Shown in pieces: positions 1 through 5,252 of a stretch of DNA of 5,252 nucleotides. Each line of letters starts with the position of its first letter. Position 1 is the first letter of the stretch. The stretch comes from an uncultured Victivallaceae bacterium (GTDB taxonomy: Bacteria; Verrucomicrobiota; Lentisphaeria; Victivallales; Victivallaceae). The notes beneath the pieces were generated by a model, which had not been told where the DNA came from, made no database searches, and saw nothing but the letters and a program-made list of their open reading frames with translations. Position numbers and translations under genes: made by a program. The DNA lies in the NCBI GenBank assembly GCA_934663655.1, contig CAKUKT010000200.1:1-5252 (forward strand), in the 5' to 3' direction.

Positions 1-168
1 GTCTGCAACCGGGCACTGGATGAGATGGTCGTGGAAGGGGTGAAAACCACCCTGCCGTTCCAGAAGAAAGTTATCCGGCATAAGAGCTTCATCGAAGGCA
101 AATATGATACCGGATTCGTCGCTCGTATGCTCCAGGAGAGCGAAAAACCACAGGAGGACAAGCAATGA
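1..168 (+). CDS. accC: Acetyl-CoA carboxylase biotin carboxylase subunit, C-terminal end (5' partial)
   Basis: This is the last 55 residues of biotin carboxylase, the ATP-dependent subunit that carboxylates biotin on the carrier protein AccB in the first step of fatty-acid synthesis. It is open from base 1 and ends at the TGA at 166-168. The visible part has the family's typical C-terminal pattern: an 'ALDEMVVEGVKTTLPF' stretch (residues 5-20), then a K-x-F-I-E-G-K-Y-D-T-G-F segment (about residues 28-39), and a charged polar tail. The ATP-grasp and catalytic parts lie upstream, outside the window. The 'EGVKTT' and 'GKYDTGF' signatures separate it from most other ATP-grasp carboxylases, though pyruvate or propionyl-CoA carboxylase subunits of the same fold share them. 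The ending as a short free-standing subunit, with an Asp23-family gene directly after, favours AccC. Its stop overlaps the next start codon (ATGA at 165-168), which suggests translational coupling. Confidence 0.87.
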   Translation, partial: VCNRALDEMVVEGVKTTLPFQKKVIRHKSFIEGKYDTGFVARMLQESEKPQEDKQ

Positions 169-656
169 AAGCGGCAAACACCGGCACAGCAAAAGTTCAG
201 GACAAGGAAGTTGCGGCGCAGCCCGCCGGCACCACCGTCATTGACGACTCGGCGCTCGGCGAGGTCAAGATCCATGAAAATGTGATCGCGGCGCTGGTTC
301 GCCGGGCCACCCTCGGCGTTGAAGGCGTTTCCCGCCTGGCTGGAAGCGCTCTTGTGGACAACATCGCGGAGCTGGTCGGCAGTCGCCGCATGCAGTCCCG
401 GGCCATTTCGGTTGAACTCGCCGGGGAAAACCGGGTTTCGGTCGAAGTGAAACTCAACGTCAAATTCGGTTTCCGGCTTCCCGAGGTCGCGGAAAAGGTT
501 CAGAAGGAGGTCATCTCCAGCATTGAGGCGATCACCGGCATGACCGTCACCGGCGTGAACGTACTGATTCAGGAGGTTGAGGATCCCCAGCCTGAAGAGT
601 CCGACGACGCCGCCGAAGCCGAAGCGGTTGTGGAAACCGGGCTGCCGCTCAACTGA
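165..656 (+). CDS. Asp23/Gls24 family envelope stress response protein (YqhY-like)
   Basis: A 163-residue soluble protein of the Asp23/Gls24 (DUF322) family. Residues 31-60 (starting LGEVKIHENVIAALVRRA and ending in GVEGVSRLAG) are the conserved N-terminal half: a short strand, then a helix, then the GV-x-G turn. Residues 91-138 form the second half, with VEVKLNVKFGFRLPEVAEKV and then a strand ending in VNVLIQEV. The first 30 residues and the tail from 139 (acidic, rich in E, D and A) look disordered. There is no signal peptide or membrane segment. The start is firm: AGGAGG at 152-157 lies 7 bases before the ATG, which overlaps the accC stop. In Bacillus subtilis the Asp23 paralogue YqhY is encoded right after accB-accC and has been linked to control of acetyl-CoA carboxylase activity. 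By position this gene is the best match to that role, which is inference. Asp23 itself is a membrane-associated protein in staphylococci, held by AmaP; a candidate anchor is encoded just downstream. Confidence 0.9.
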   Translation: MKAANTGTAKVQDKEVAAQPAGTTVIDDSALGEVKIHENVIAALVRRATLGVEGVSRLAGSALVDNIAELVGSRRMQSRAISVELAGENRVSVEVKLNVKFGFRLPEVAEKVQKEVISSIEAITGMTVTGVNVLIQEVEDPQPEESDDAAEAEAVVETGLPLN

Positions 657-665
657 CCGCCGGTA

Positions 666-697
666 CCGCGGCGGGACGGATTTCCGTGCCGCCGCGG
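666..697 (+). promoter_or_regulatory. Strong GC-rich hairpin between the Asp23 and AmaP-like genes
   Basis: Bases 666-680 pair with 683-697. Fourteen of 15 positions are complementary; the exception is a G-G mismatch at 675/688. The outer block is nine consecutive G-C pairs, the inner block ACGG/CCGT plus a closing A-T that will open to leave a tight four-base loop (ATTT). The hairpin starts 10 bases after the Asp23-gene stop and ends 34 bases before the next ATG. No T-run follows on the + strand (the next bases are GCTGAAATC), so it is not a standard intrinsic terminator. It could be a partial terminator, an mRNA-stabilising or processing site that sets different levels for the two genes, or a copy of a dispersed palindromic repeat. 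The structure is seen directly; the role is inference. Confidence 0.7.
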
Positions 698-731
698 GCT
701 GAAATCAGTAATCACCGAGGGGGGAAAGGTT

Positions 732-1277
732 ATGAATTTTTTCGCCGTCCAGTCCGGAAACAGCGGTTTTTTCAGTATCGATTTCTGGAAGCAATTGTTG
801 AATAACGATTTCAACCGCGGTTACTTCACCGCGCTGGTGCTGATTGTTGTGGTATTGGCGCTGGTGTTGATCCTGAGGTTGATTCTGATGTTGATTTTCC
901 GGAGACGTCGTTGCCGCCAGGTGGAAGTCAAATGTGACGGCGGTAACCTGTTGATCTCCCGTGAAGCGATCACCGACGCCACCAGAAATGAACTGCAGCG
1001 TTATCCGCAACTGTCGGTCAACCGAATCCACCTCTACCGCACCGGCCACCGTTATTCGCTGGTGATCAACTGCAATTTCGACCCGGGCGACGACGGCGGC
1101 AGTGGAGTACCGGAACTCGCCGATCAAATCAAACCGCAGTTGCTGGCGTTGTTCAAGCGGCTCTTCGGCATTGAAAATCTCGACCGGATCATCTTCTCCG
1201 TCGAATCACTGGGAGGCGAAAACCGCGAGGAACCGGTGACCGTCAATCCGATAAATGTCGTTGATCCTGGCTTCTAA
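732..1277 (+). CDS. amaP: AmaP-like membrane protein with divergent Asp23-type domain
   Basis: A 181-residue protein with one strong membrane segment at about residues 31-56 (Leu/Val/Ile-rich), followed at once by the basic cluster RRRRCR (57-62). By the positive-inside rule this places the C-terminal part in the cytoplasm. From residue 64 on it follows the Asp23 pattern: a strand-helix start with LLISREAITDATRNELQRY (about 73-91), a strand pair with SLVINCNF (109-116), then 'VPELADQI' and a helix (126-144), and a last strand IIFSVESL (153-160). This reads as a distant copy of the Asp23 fold, as in AmaP, the alkaline-shock membrane anchor that recruits Asp23. Known AmaP proteins usually have two N-terminal membrane helices; only one is clear here, so the name is a family-level call. 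The start is supported by a purine-rich site (GAGGGGGG, 717-724) 7 bases before the ATG. Its 3' end overlaps maf by 23 bases. Inference: it tethers the protein encoded at 165-656 to the inner membrane. Confidence 0.72.
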   Translation: MNFFAVQSGNSGFFSIDFWKQLLNNDFNRGYFTALVLIVVVLALVLILRLILMLIFRRRRCRQVEVKCDGGNLLISREAITDATRNELQRYPQLSVNRIHLYRTGHRYSLVINCNFDPGDDGGSGVPELADQIKPQLLALFKRLFGIENLDRIIFSVESLGGENREEPVTVNPINVVDPGF

Positions 1278-1818
1278 TTCTCCGCGCCGCCGCGAATTGC
1301 TCGCCGCCGCCGGAATTGATTTCACCGTCGAATGCGCCGAGGTGGAGGAACTTGTTTCCGCCGCGGATCCCCGTTCCCTGCCGGAACGCAACGCCGAACT
1401 CAAAGCCGCCGCCGTTGCGGACCGTCATCCCCAGGCGTTGGTGCTCGGAGCCGACACGGTGATTCTTCATCGCAACCGGATCATCGGTAAACCGGCGTCG
1501 GCGGACGAAGCACTTGCAATTCTGCTTGAACTCTCCGGGCACACCCATGAAGTGATCACCGCCGTGGCGTTGATCCGCCAGAGTCCGCCGCTGCATCTGC
1601 TCCGGAGCGAAATTACCCGGGTTACCTTTAAACCTTTCGACGAAGCCACCGCCCGTCGCTACCTTGAACTCGTTCACGTGCTCGACAAAGCCGGCGCCTA
1701 CGCGCTTCAGGAACATGGTGAGATGCTGGTCGATTCGGTGGAAGGCGAGAGCGATAATGTGGTCGGCTTGCCGCTTCGTGCGGTAAGGGAGCTGCTGATT
1801 CAGGCGGGAGTGGAGTGA
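1255..1818 (+). CDS. maf: Maf family nucleoside triphosphate pyrophosphatase
   Basis: A 187-residue, full-length Maf/HAM1-like cytosolic enzyme that hydrolyses non-canonical or excess nucleoside triphosphates to the monophosphate and pyrophosphate. Motifs appear in the expected order: LILASNSPRRRELL (3-16), the phosphate/metal-binding start; GADTV (65-69) with the presumed catalytic Asp67; IGKP (77-80); SGHTHEVITAV (94-104); DKAGAYALQ (144-152); and EGESDNVVGLP (163-173). The combination of Arg near residue 12, Lys79 and Gln152 resembles the YhdE-type group that acts on dTTP and UTP, rather than the m7GTP-type YceF group; this subgroup call is tentative. The start is set by the family, since Maf proteins begin a few residues before LAS-x-SPRR. 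It lies inside the AmaP-like gene (23-base overlap, different frame) with no good Shine-Dalgarno site at normal spacing, so translation is probably coupled to the upstream gene. The old name 'septum formation inhibitor' comes from overexpression effects in B. subtilis. Confidence 0.94.
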   Translation: MSLILASNSPRRRELLAAAGIDFTVECAEVEELVSAADPRSLPERNAELKAAAVADRHPQALVLGADTVILHRNRIIGKPASADEALAILLELSGHTHEVITAVALIRQSPPLHLLRSEITRVTFKPFDEATARRYLELVHVLDKAGAYALQEHGEMLVDSVEGESDNVVGLPLRAVRELLIQAGVE

Positions 1819-1947
1819 AGAAGTTCTCCGGCAATCACCGAAACAGAAACACCAATCCCCTCCCCCGCCGAAAGCCGCGGCCGGCAGACGTTCAACCATC
1901 CGGAATGAGAATCTCTCCCGGCGCATCATGTTCATGGAGATGAGAGA

Positions 1948-2556
1948 ATGAAGAAACATCTGACTGCGTTCCTGTTCCTGGGTCTGTTTTCGATCACGAT
2001 GCTGACCGGTTGCTACGTCGGCACCGTTGAACCGCCGTTTGGCAAGGAGGAATTGACGGAGATTCCTCCCGAATACCTCGGGCTCTGGCACTGCCGCGAC
2101 GGCGAACGTCATTATACGCTTGAACTGTCCCCTGCTCCGAAATTCCCGGATGGAAAGGCTTTTCAGGCGCGGCTCCGGCTGCTCGATCCGCCGGAGGGGG
2201 AATTTTCCGACTGGCCGCCGTTTACCGGTGGTCTTTTCACCCTCTCCGGAAAGCGTTTTGTGGTAGCGGTGCCGGACAACGAAACGATGTGCCGGGAGAA
2301 CCGTTACAATTCCGCCGCGGTATTTCTCTATCCGCCCTTTTTCGCGACGCTGGAACTCGCCGGGACGGAGACAGTTCCGGAACTGCGTTTTGTCAATTTC
2401 TGCGGCGAACCCGACAATCAGAAGCGCCCGGCATCGCCGGATCTCCGCTGCAATTCCGGGCGGAACATGGTTTTCAATTCCACACCGGAACTGCGGAATT
2501 TTCTGGAAAAGGGGGAATACTCCACCAGTAAAGTTTTCAAACTCACGCGCGAATAG
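1948..2556 (+). CDS. Putative lipoprotein of unknown function
   Basis: A 202-residue protein whose family I do not recognise. The N-terminus is a clear lipoprotein signal: MKKH, a hydrophobic core (residues 5-18), then the lipobox LTGC with Cys22 as the predicted lipidated residue. The mature part is about 180 residues, without further membrane segments. It starts with a proline-rich linker, then EIPPEYLGLWHCRDGE (about 38-53) and a run of short alternating strands (HYTLELSP, AFQARLRLL, GLFTLSGKRFVVAV), which suggests a small beta-rich domain of the lipocalin-like or 'LG-x-W' kind; this is only a pattern impression. Several cysteines remain in the mature protein, so disulphides are possible if it is exported to an oxidising compartment. 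GGAGA at 1936-1940, 7 bases before the ATG, supports the start. The 129 bases before it hold no convincing promoter or terminator that I can see. The glycosyltransferase gene follows 48 bases after the stop. Confidence 0.83.
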   Translation: MKKHLTAFLFLGLFSITMLTGCYVGTVEPPFGKEELTEIPPEYLGLWHCRDGERHYTLELSPAPKFPDGKAFQARLRLLDPPEGEFSDWPPFTGGLFTLSGKRFVVAVPDNETMCRENRYNSAAVFLYPPFFATLELAGTETVPELRFVNFCGEPDNQKRPASPDLRCNSGRNMVFNSTPELRNFLEKGEYSTSKVFKLTRE

Positions 2557-2604
2557 AGGGATTTCCGCTGCACGACGGAAAAATTCACGCACACCAGGCA
2601 TTGC

Positions 2605-3747
2605 ATGAAAGAGCGCGACTTCTGCAAATATCTGCGCCGGACGCCCCGGATTCCCAAGCCGCCGCCGGAACTTGCCGCTTTTCCGGAAGCGGTGGTGATC
2701 CCCGCCTACGACGAGGAGGAGGAACTTCCGGCAACGCTCGCCTCGCTCGCCGCCGCCGGTGACGGCGATGTCGCGGTAATCGTGGTGGTCAATTATCCGG
2801 CCGGAACGGATCCGGAATCCTCCCGGCGGCTGTTCGAACGTCTGTCCAACGAACCGCTTTATGAGAACAGGCGGCTGTTTCCGGTTTACGCCCCCGAGCT
2901 CACCGGCGGGGTCGGGGAAGCCCGTCGGCTCGGCATGGATATGTTCATCGCCTCGCGCACCCCCGAATCAGTGGAACAGGGAATAATCTTCTCTCTCGAC
3001 GCCGATTCCCGGGTGGCACCGGATTACTTCCGACGCGTCCGCGCCGTACTGGCCGCCACCCCCGCCGCGCCGGGAGTGCTGATCGCCGTCAGCCACCGTG
3101 CCGCGCCCTCCCCGGCGCAGGAGGCGGCGATCCGCCGCTATGAGCGCTATCTGCAGCGTTATGCCGATTCGCTCCACCGGGCGGGGTCGCCTTATGACTT
3201 CATCGCCATCGGGTCGGGGTTCGCGGTACGTGCGGCCGCCTGCATCCGCGCCGGCGGGATGAAGAGACGCCGCGCCGGAGAGGATTTCTACTTTCTCCAG
3301 GAGCTGGCCAAACTGGGAACCCTCGCCAGAATTTCCGATCCTCTGGTGTTCCCGTCACCGCGAAGTTCCGCCCGCGTCCCCTTCGGTACCGGCCCGGCGG
3401 TCTCCGCCCTGCTGGCCGGAGAGGAACTTCCTGAGATTTCCGACCACGCCTTTGCAATGCTCGGCAGAGTGATCGCCGCCGCCACCGCACCGGAAGGTCT
3501 CGCCGGAGAGGCGAAGAACTTCCGCAGCTCACTCGACCGGGTCGCCGTGGATTTTTTTGAACGGGAAAGATTTTTCCAGCTCTGGCCGGAGATCGCCGCC
3601 AACCAGCCGGATACCCGGGAGGCGAAACTGCGGGCGTTTCACCGCTGGTTCGACGGGCTCAAGACGCTGCGTTTCCTGCACGCGGTCGATGCCGTCGGGA
3701 ACTCCGGTTCCGGCGTCCCCTCCTCCCGGGAAACACCGCTCAAATAA
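2605..3747 (+). CDS. Family 2-like (GT-A fold) glycosyltransferase
   Basis: A 380-residue protein with no signal peptide or membrane helix, so probably cytosolic or peripheral. It has the GT-A order of motifs: AVVIPAYDEEEELPATLASL (29-48), the nucleotide-sugar binding start of GT2 enzymes; a second strand VAVIVVVNYP (56-65); GGVGEARRLGMD (101-112); FSLDADSRVAPDYF (129-142), with the metal-binding D-x-D as Asp132-Ala-Asp134; IGSGFAVRAAA (202-212); and AGEDFYFLQELAKLG (224-238), whose Glu226-Asp227 is the usual catalytic-base region. The segment SSARVPFGTGPAVS (254-267) follows. The C-terminal third is helical and charged and I cannot assign it. The enzyme looks catalytically intact; donor and acceptor cannot be told. 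The Shine-Dalgarno site is weak (AGG at 2596-2598, 6 bases before the ATG), which is compatible with read-through from the lipoprotein gene 48 bases upstream. Its stop overlaps the stop of the opposite-strand aldolase gene by 8 bases. Confidence 0.83.
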   Translation: MKERDFCKYLRRTPRIPKPPPELAAFPEAVVIPAYDEEEELPATLASLAAAGDGDVAVIVVVNYPAGTDPESSRRLFERLSNEPLYENRRLFPVYAPELTGGVGEARRLGMDMFIASRTPESVEQGIIFSLDADSRVAPDYFRRVRAVLAATPAAPGVLIAVSHRAAPSPAQEAAIRRYERYLQRYADSLHRAGSPYDFIAIGSGFAVRAAACIRAGGMKRRRAGEDFYFLQELAKLGTLARISDPLVFPSPRSSARVPFGTGPAVSALLAGEELPEISDHAFAMLGRVIAAATAPEGLAGEAKNFRSSLDRVAVDFFERERFFQLWPEIAANQPDTREAKLRAFHRWFDGLKTLRFLHAVDAVGNSGSGVPSSRETPLK

Positions 3748-4645
3748 GTTCAGCGGATCCCGCAATACCAAGTTCGTCGCGCAGAATCGCCCCCATGGTG
3801 TCATAGACTGCCTGCTGCGCCGCCGCCGTCCCCTTTTCCGCCAATACCCGTTCGTAGGGCTGCCGGATCGCCGTCGCCACATTGATTTTGGCGATGCCGC
3901 ATTTGATCGCGCCGCGAAGATATTCCGGTTCAATGCCGGTACCGCCGTGCAGCACCAGCGGAATTGCCGCGGCTTCGTGCAGACGGCGCAGATGTTCGAG
4001 GTCGATCCGCGCGCGCGGCTTCTCCTTCTGCTTGCCGGCGGCCGAAATCGCCCCGTGAATGTTGCCCACCGCCACCGACAGCCAGTCACATCCGCTCTCC
4101 GTCGCAAAACGCCGTGCTTCCTCCACATCGGTGAAGCCGCGACGGCTGGCGAACAGCTCCTCATATGGCGGCAGCGGCCCCGCCTCGTGGCCGAGCACCG
4201 CCCCCAGTTCAGCCTCGACCGGCACCCCGTAACCGGAGGCCAGCTTCACGATCCGCTCCGTCGCCGCAATATTCTCCTTCAACGGCAGCCGGGATCCGTC
4301 GATCATCACCGACTGATAGCCGAGATCAAGCGCTTCGCCGATCACTGTGAAGTAATCGACCAGCTGTTGGTCCTCGTCGATAACCGGCACGTGATCGAGA
4401 TGAAGCCGGGTATGGCGATCGTCGCGGCACTTCTCATACTCGTCCCGAACCGCCCGCAGACTTCCGGAGGCGAATTTGTGCAGTTCCAGATTGGCGACCA
4501 TCACCAGACCGACGCTGTCGCAGTCGCGCAATGCCGCCACCACCGGCGCCATCATCGGCAGATAGGGAATATTGAACCCGGGAACCACCGTGCCGATACG
4601 ACACGCGCGAGCGACAATTTCCCGGGTGGAGAGTTCACTATTCAT
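3740..4645 (-). CDS. Class II (zinc-dependent) ketose-bisphosphate-type aldolase
   Basis: A 301-residue TIM-barrel enzyme of the FbaA/GatY/KbaY family, which cleaves a phosphorylated ketose reversibly to dihydroxyacetone phosphate and an aldehyde, using Zn2+. All key motifs are visible: N-terminal PGFNIPYL (22-29); HLDH (82-85), where Asp84 is the proton-transfer residue and His85 a zinc ligand; MIDGS (114-118); EAELG (144-148); FTDVEEA (171-177); VGNIHG (193-198) with zinc ligand His197; LHGGTG (232-237) with zinc ligand His233; and KINVAT (253-258) for phosphate binding. The length fits the roughly 280-310 residue tagatose/fructose-bisphosphate group. The start is supported by an AAAGGAAA site about 8 bases before the ATG. 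It lies 27 bases after the FGGY kinase gene on the same strand, so it is probably co-transcribed and works in catabolism of a specific sugar or polyol rather than in glycolysis. Fructose-1,6-bisphosphate remains a possible substrate; tagatose-bisphosphate or a ketose-1-phosphate are the alternatives. Confidence 0.92.
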   Translation of the reverse strand: MNSELSTREIVARACRIGTVVPGFNIPYLPMMAPVVAALRDCDSVGLVMVANLELHKFASGSLRAVRDEYEKCRDDRHTRLHLDHVPVIDEDQQLVDYFTVIGEALDLGYQSVMIDGSRLPLKENIAATERIVKLASGYGVPVEAELGAVLGHEAGPLPPYEELFASRRGFTDVEEARRFATESGCDWLSVAVGNIHGAISAAGKQKEKPRARIDLEHLRRLHEAAAIPLVLHGGTGIEPEYLRGAIKCGIAKINVATAIRQPYERVLAEKGTAAAQQAVYDTMGAILRDELGIAGSAELI

Positions 4646-4672
4646 AACCGTATTTCCTTTCGTTTTTTCGTT

Positions 4673-5252
4673 TCAGGCCAGCTGCGGCGCCAGTTCGCGG
4701 AGTTGTCCGGAAAAGAGCCGCCAGCGGGCAAATTTCTCCCGATACACCGCCGCCCGGGCCGGAACCGGTTCCACCACCGCCGTAACCGGCGGCGCCGGAA
4801 TCGTGATTTCGCCCCCGCTTCCCAGCTGCGCAAGCATCGCCGCCCCACGGCAGCCGGCCTCGCGCTCCTCACAGAGCGAAATCGGCAGCTCAAGCACATC
4901 GGCATGCAGCTGCACCACCGGACGATGGCGGAAACCGCCGCCGGTGGCAATCAGCCGTTCCACTTCAATCCCGCCACGCCGCAGAAAATCGAAGTTCAGC
5001 CGCATCTCCAGCGCCACCCCTTCCAGCAGTCCGCGCAGCAGCGTTCCGCGGGAGGTATCGAAACGCCAGCCGTAAAGACAACCCGGCGTCACCGCGTCAA
5101 ACCATGGCGTGCCGGAAGCGGTGAAGTAGGGCAGCACCAGCAACCCGGTCGGCTCGTCCGGCATCGAAGAGAGCAGCTGATCGTACTCCTCGCTTCCGCC
5201 GGAGCCTCCGACGATCTCCCGCAGAAAATAGTCGACCAGATTGCTTCCGGTC
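4673..5252 (-). CDS. FGGY family carbohydrate kinase, C-terminal domain (5' end outside window)
   Basis: The reading frame is open to the right edge of the window and gives the last 192 residues of an FGGY sugar kinase; the usual length is near 500. An internal ATG at 5162-5164 is not the true start, because family-like sequence continues before it (beginning TGSNLVDYFLREIVGG). Visible landmarks are GLLVLPYFTASGTPWFD (about 36-52 of the visible part); the helix RGTLLRGLLEGVALEMR (68-84); the ATP-site loop ATGGGFRHRPVVQLHADVL (102-120), which carries the GGG and Q-x-x-AD pattern of the second FGGY signature; and EAGCRGAAMLA (131-141). The N-terminal lobe with the catalytic Asp is not in view. 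Xylulokinase-like, fuculokinase-like and related kinases share this C-terminal part, so the substrate cannot be named. With the aldolase gene directly downstream, it probably supplies the phosphorylated ketose that the aldolase splits. Confidence 0.9.
   Translation of the reverse strand, partial: TGSNLVDYFLREIVGGSGGSEEYDQLLSSMPDEPTGLLVLPYFTASGTPWFDAVTPGCLYGWRFDTSRGTLLRGLLEGVALEMRLNFDFLRRGGIEVERLIATGGGFRHRPVVQLHADVLELPISLCEEREAGCRGAAMLAQLGSGGEITIPAPPVTAVVEPVPARAAVYREKFARWRLFSGQLRELAPQLA

Noticed and set aside
1819..1947. Possible promoter in the gap between maf and the lipoprotein gene
   Set aside because: Only poor -10-like matches (such as GAGAAT near 1907-1912) without a matching -35 box at proper spacing; not enough to annotate.
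1928..1951. Seven-codon mini-ORF (MFMEMRE) whose stop overlaps the lipoprotein start codon
   Set aside because: No ribosome binding site of its own is evident, and its bases include the Shine-Dalgarno region of the lipoprotein gene, so chance is the simpler explanation.
2562..2581. Small inverted repeat TTTCCG/CGGAAA after the lipoprotein gene, considered as a terminator
   Set aside because: Only six base pairs with an eight-base loop, and no T-run follows on either strand.
1243..2601. Long open frame of 452 codons on the - strand across maf and the lipoprotein gene
   Set aside because: It lies antisense to two well-supported genes, is rich in Arg, Phe and Gly as expected from reverse-strand GC codon bias, and shows no recognisable motif. 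The maf motifs on the + strand are decisive for that part.
3529..4164. Open frame of 211 codons on the - strand over the end of the glycosyltransferase and aldolase genes
   Set aside because: It is a shifted frame of the aldolase gene with very high Arg and Ser content; the aldolase frame holds all the catalytic motifs.
4572..5075. Open frame of 167 codons on the + strand opposite the kinase
   Set aside because: Low-complexity Ser/Arg/Pro composition typical of an antisense shadow; the - strand frame carries clear FGGY kinase motifs.

Overview
The window is GC-rich coding DNA, almost gap-free, with short operons of bacterial type. It holds five genes complete on the + strand, one complete on the - strand, and one partial gene at each end. 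I see no RNA genes, mobile elements, CRISPR arrays or plasmid or phage functions. The gene set fits a GC-rich bacterium that has lipoproteins. The order accC, then an Asp23-family gene, then an AmaP-like membrane gene, then maf recalls Firmicutes (accB-accC-yqhY). It would also fit PVC-type bacteria such as Lentisphaerota/Victivallales. The phylum is a guess from gene content and style, not something the sequence proves.

Positions 1-1818 (+) look like one transcription unit. It begins with the 3' end of biotin carboxylase (accC), whose stop overlaps the start of an Asp23/Gls24-family gene. Next is a 75-base gap holding a near-perfect GC-rich hairpin. Then comes a one-pass membrane protein whose cytosolic part resembles a divergent Asp23 domain (AmaP-like). 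Last is maf, a nucleotide pyrophosphatase gene that overlaps the membrane-protein gene by 23 bases. This links fatty-acid precursor synthesis, an envelope-associated Asp23/AmaP pair and a house-cleaning nucleotidase.

Positions 1948-3747 (+) hold an unrecognised small lipoprotein and, 48 bases later, a soluble GT-A type (family 2-like) glycosyltransferase. They may be co-transcribed. A joint role in surface glycan or envelope work is possible but unproven.

Positions 3740-5252 (-) hold a sugar catabolic pair read leftwards: an FGGY carbohydrate kinase (only the C-terminal 192 residues are in the window), then 27 bases later a class II ketose-bisphosphate-type aldolase. The natural reading is that a ketose is phosphorylated and then cleaved to a triose phosphate plus an aldehyde. 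The sugar cannot be read from this sequence. The aldolase and glycosyltransferase genes converge and overlap by 8 bases at their stops.

I found no clearly new system. The most interesting points are the Asp23/AmaP pair tied to accC, the strong hairpin inside that operon, and the kinase-aldolase pair of unknown substrate.
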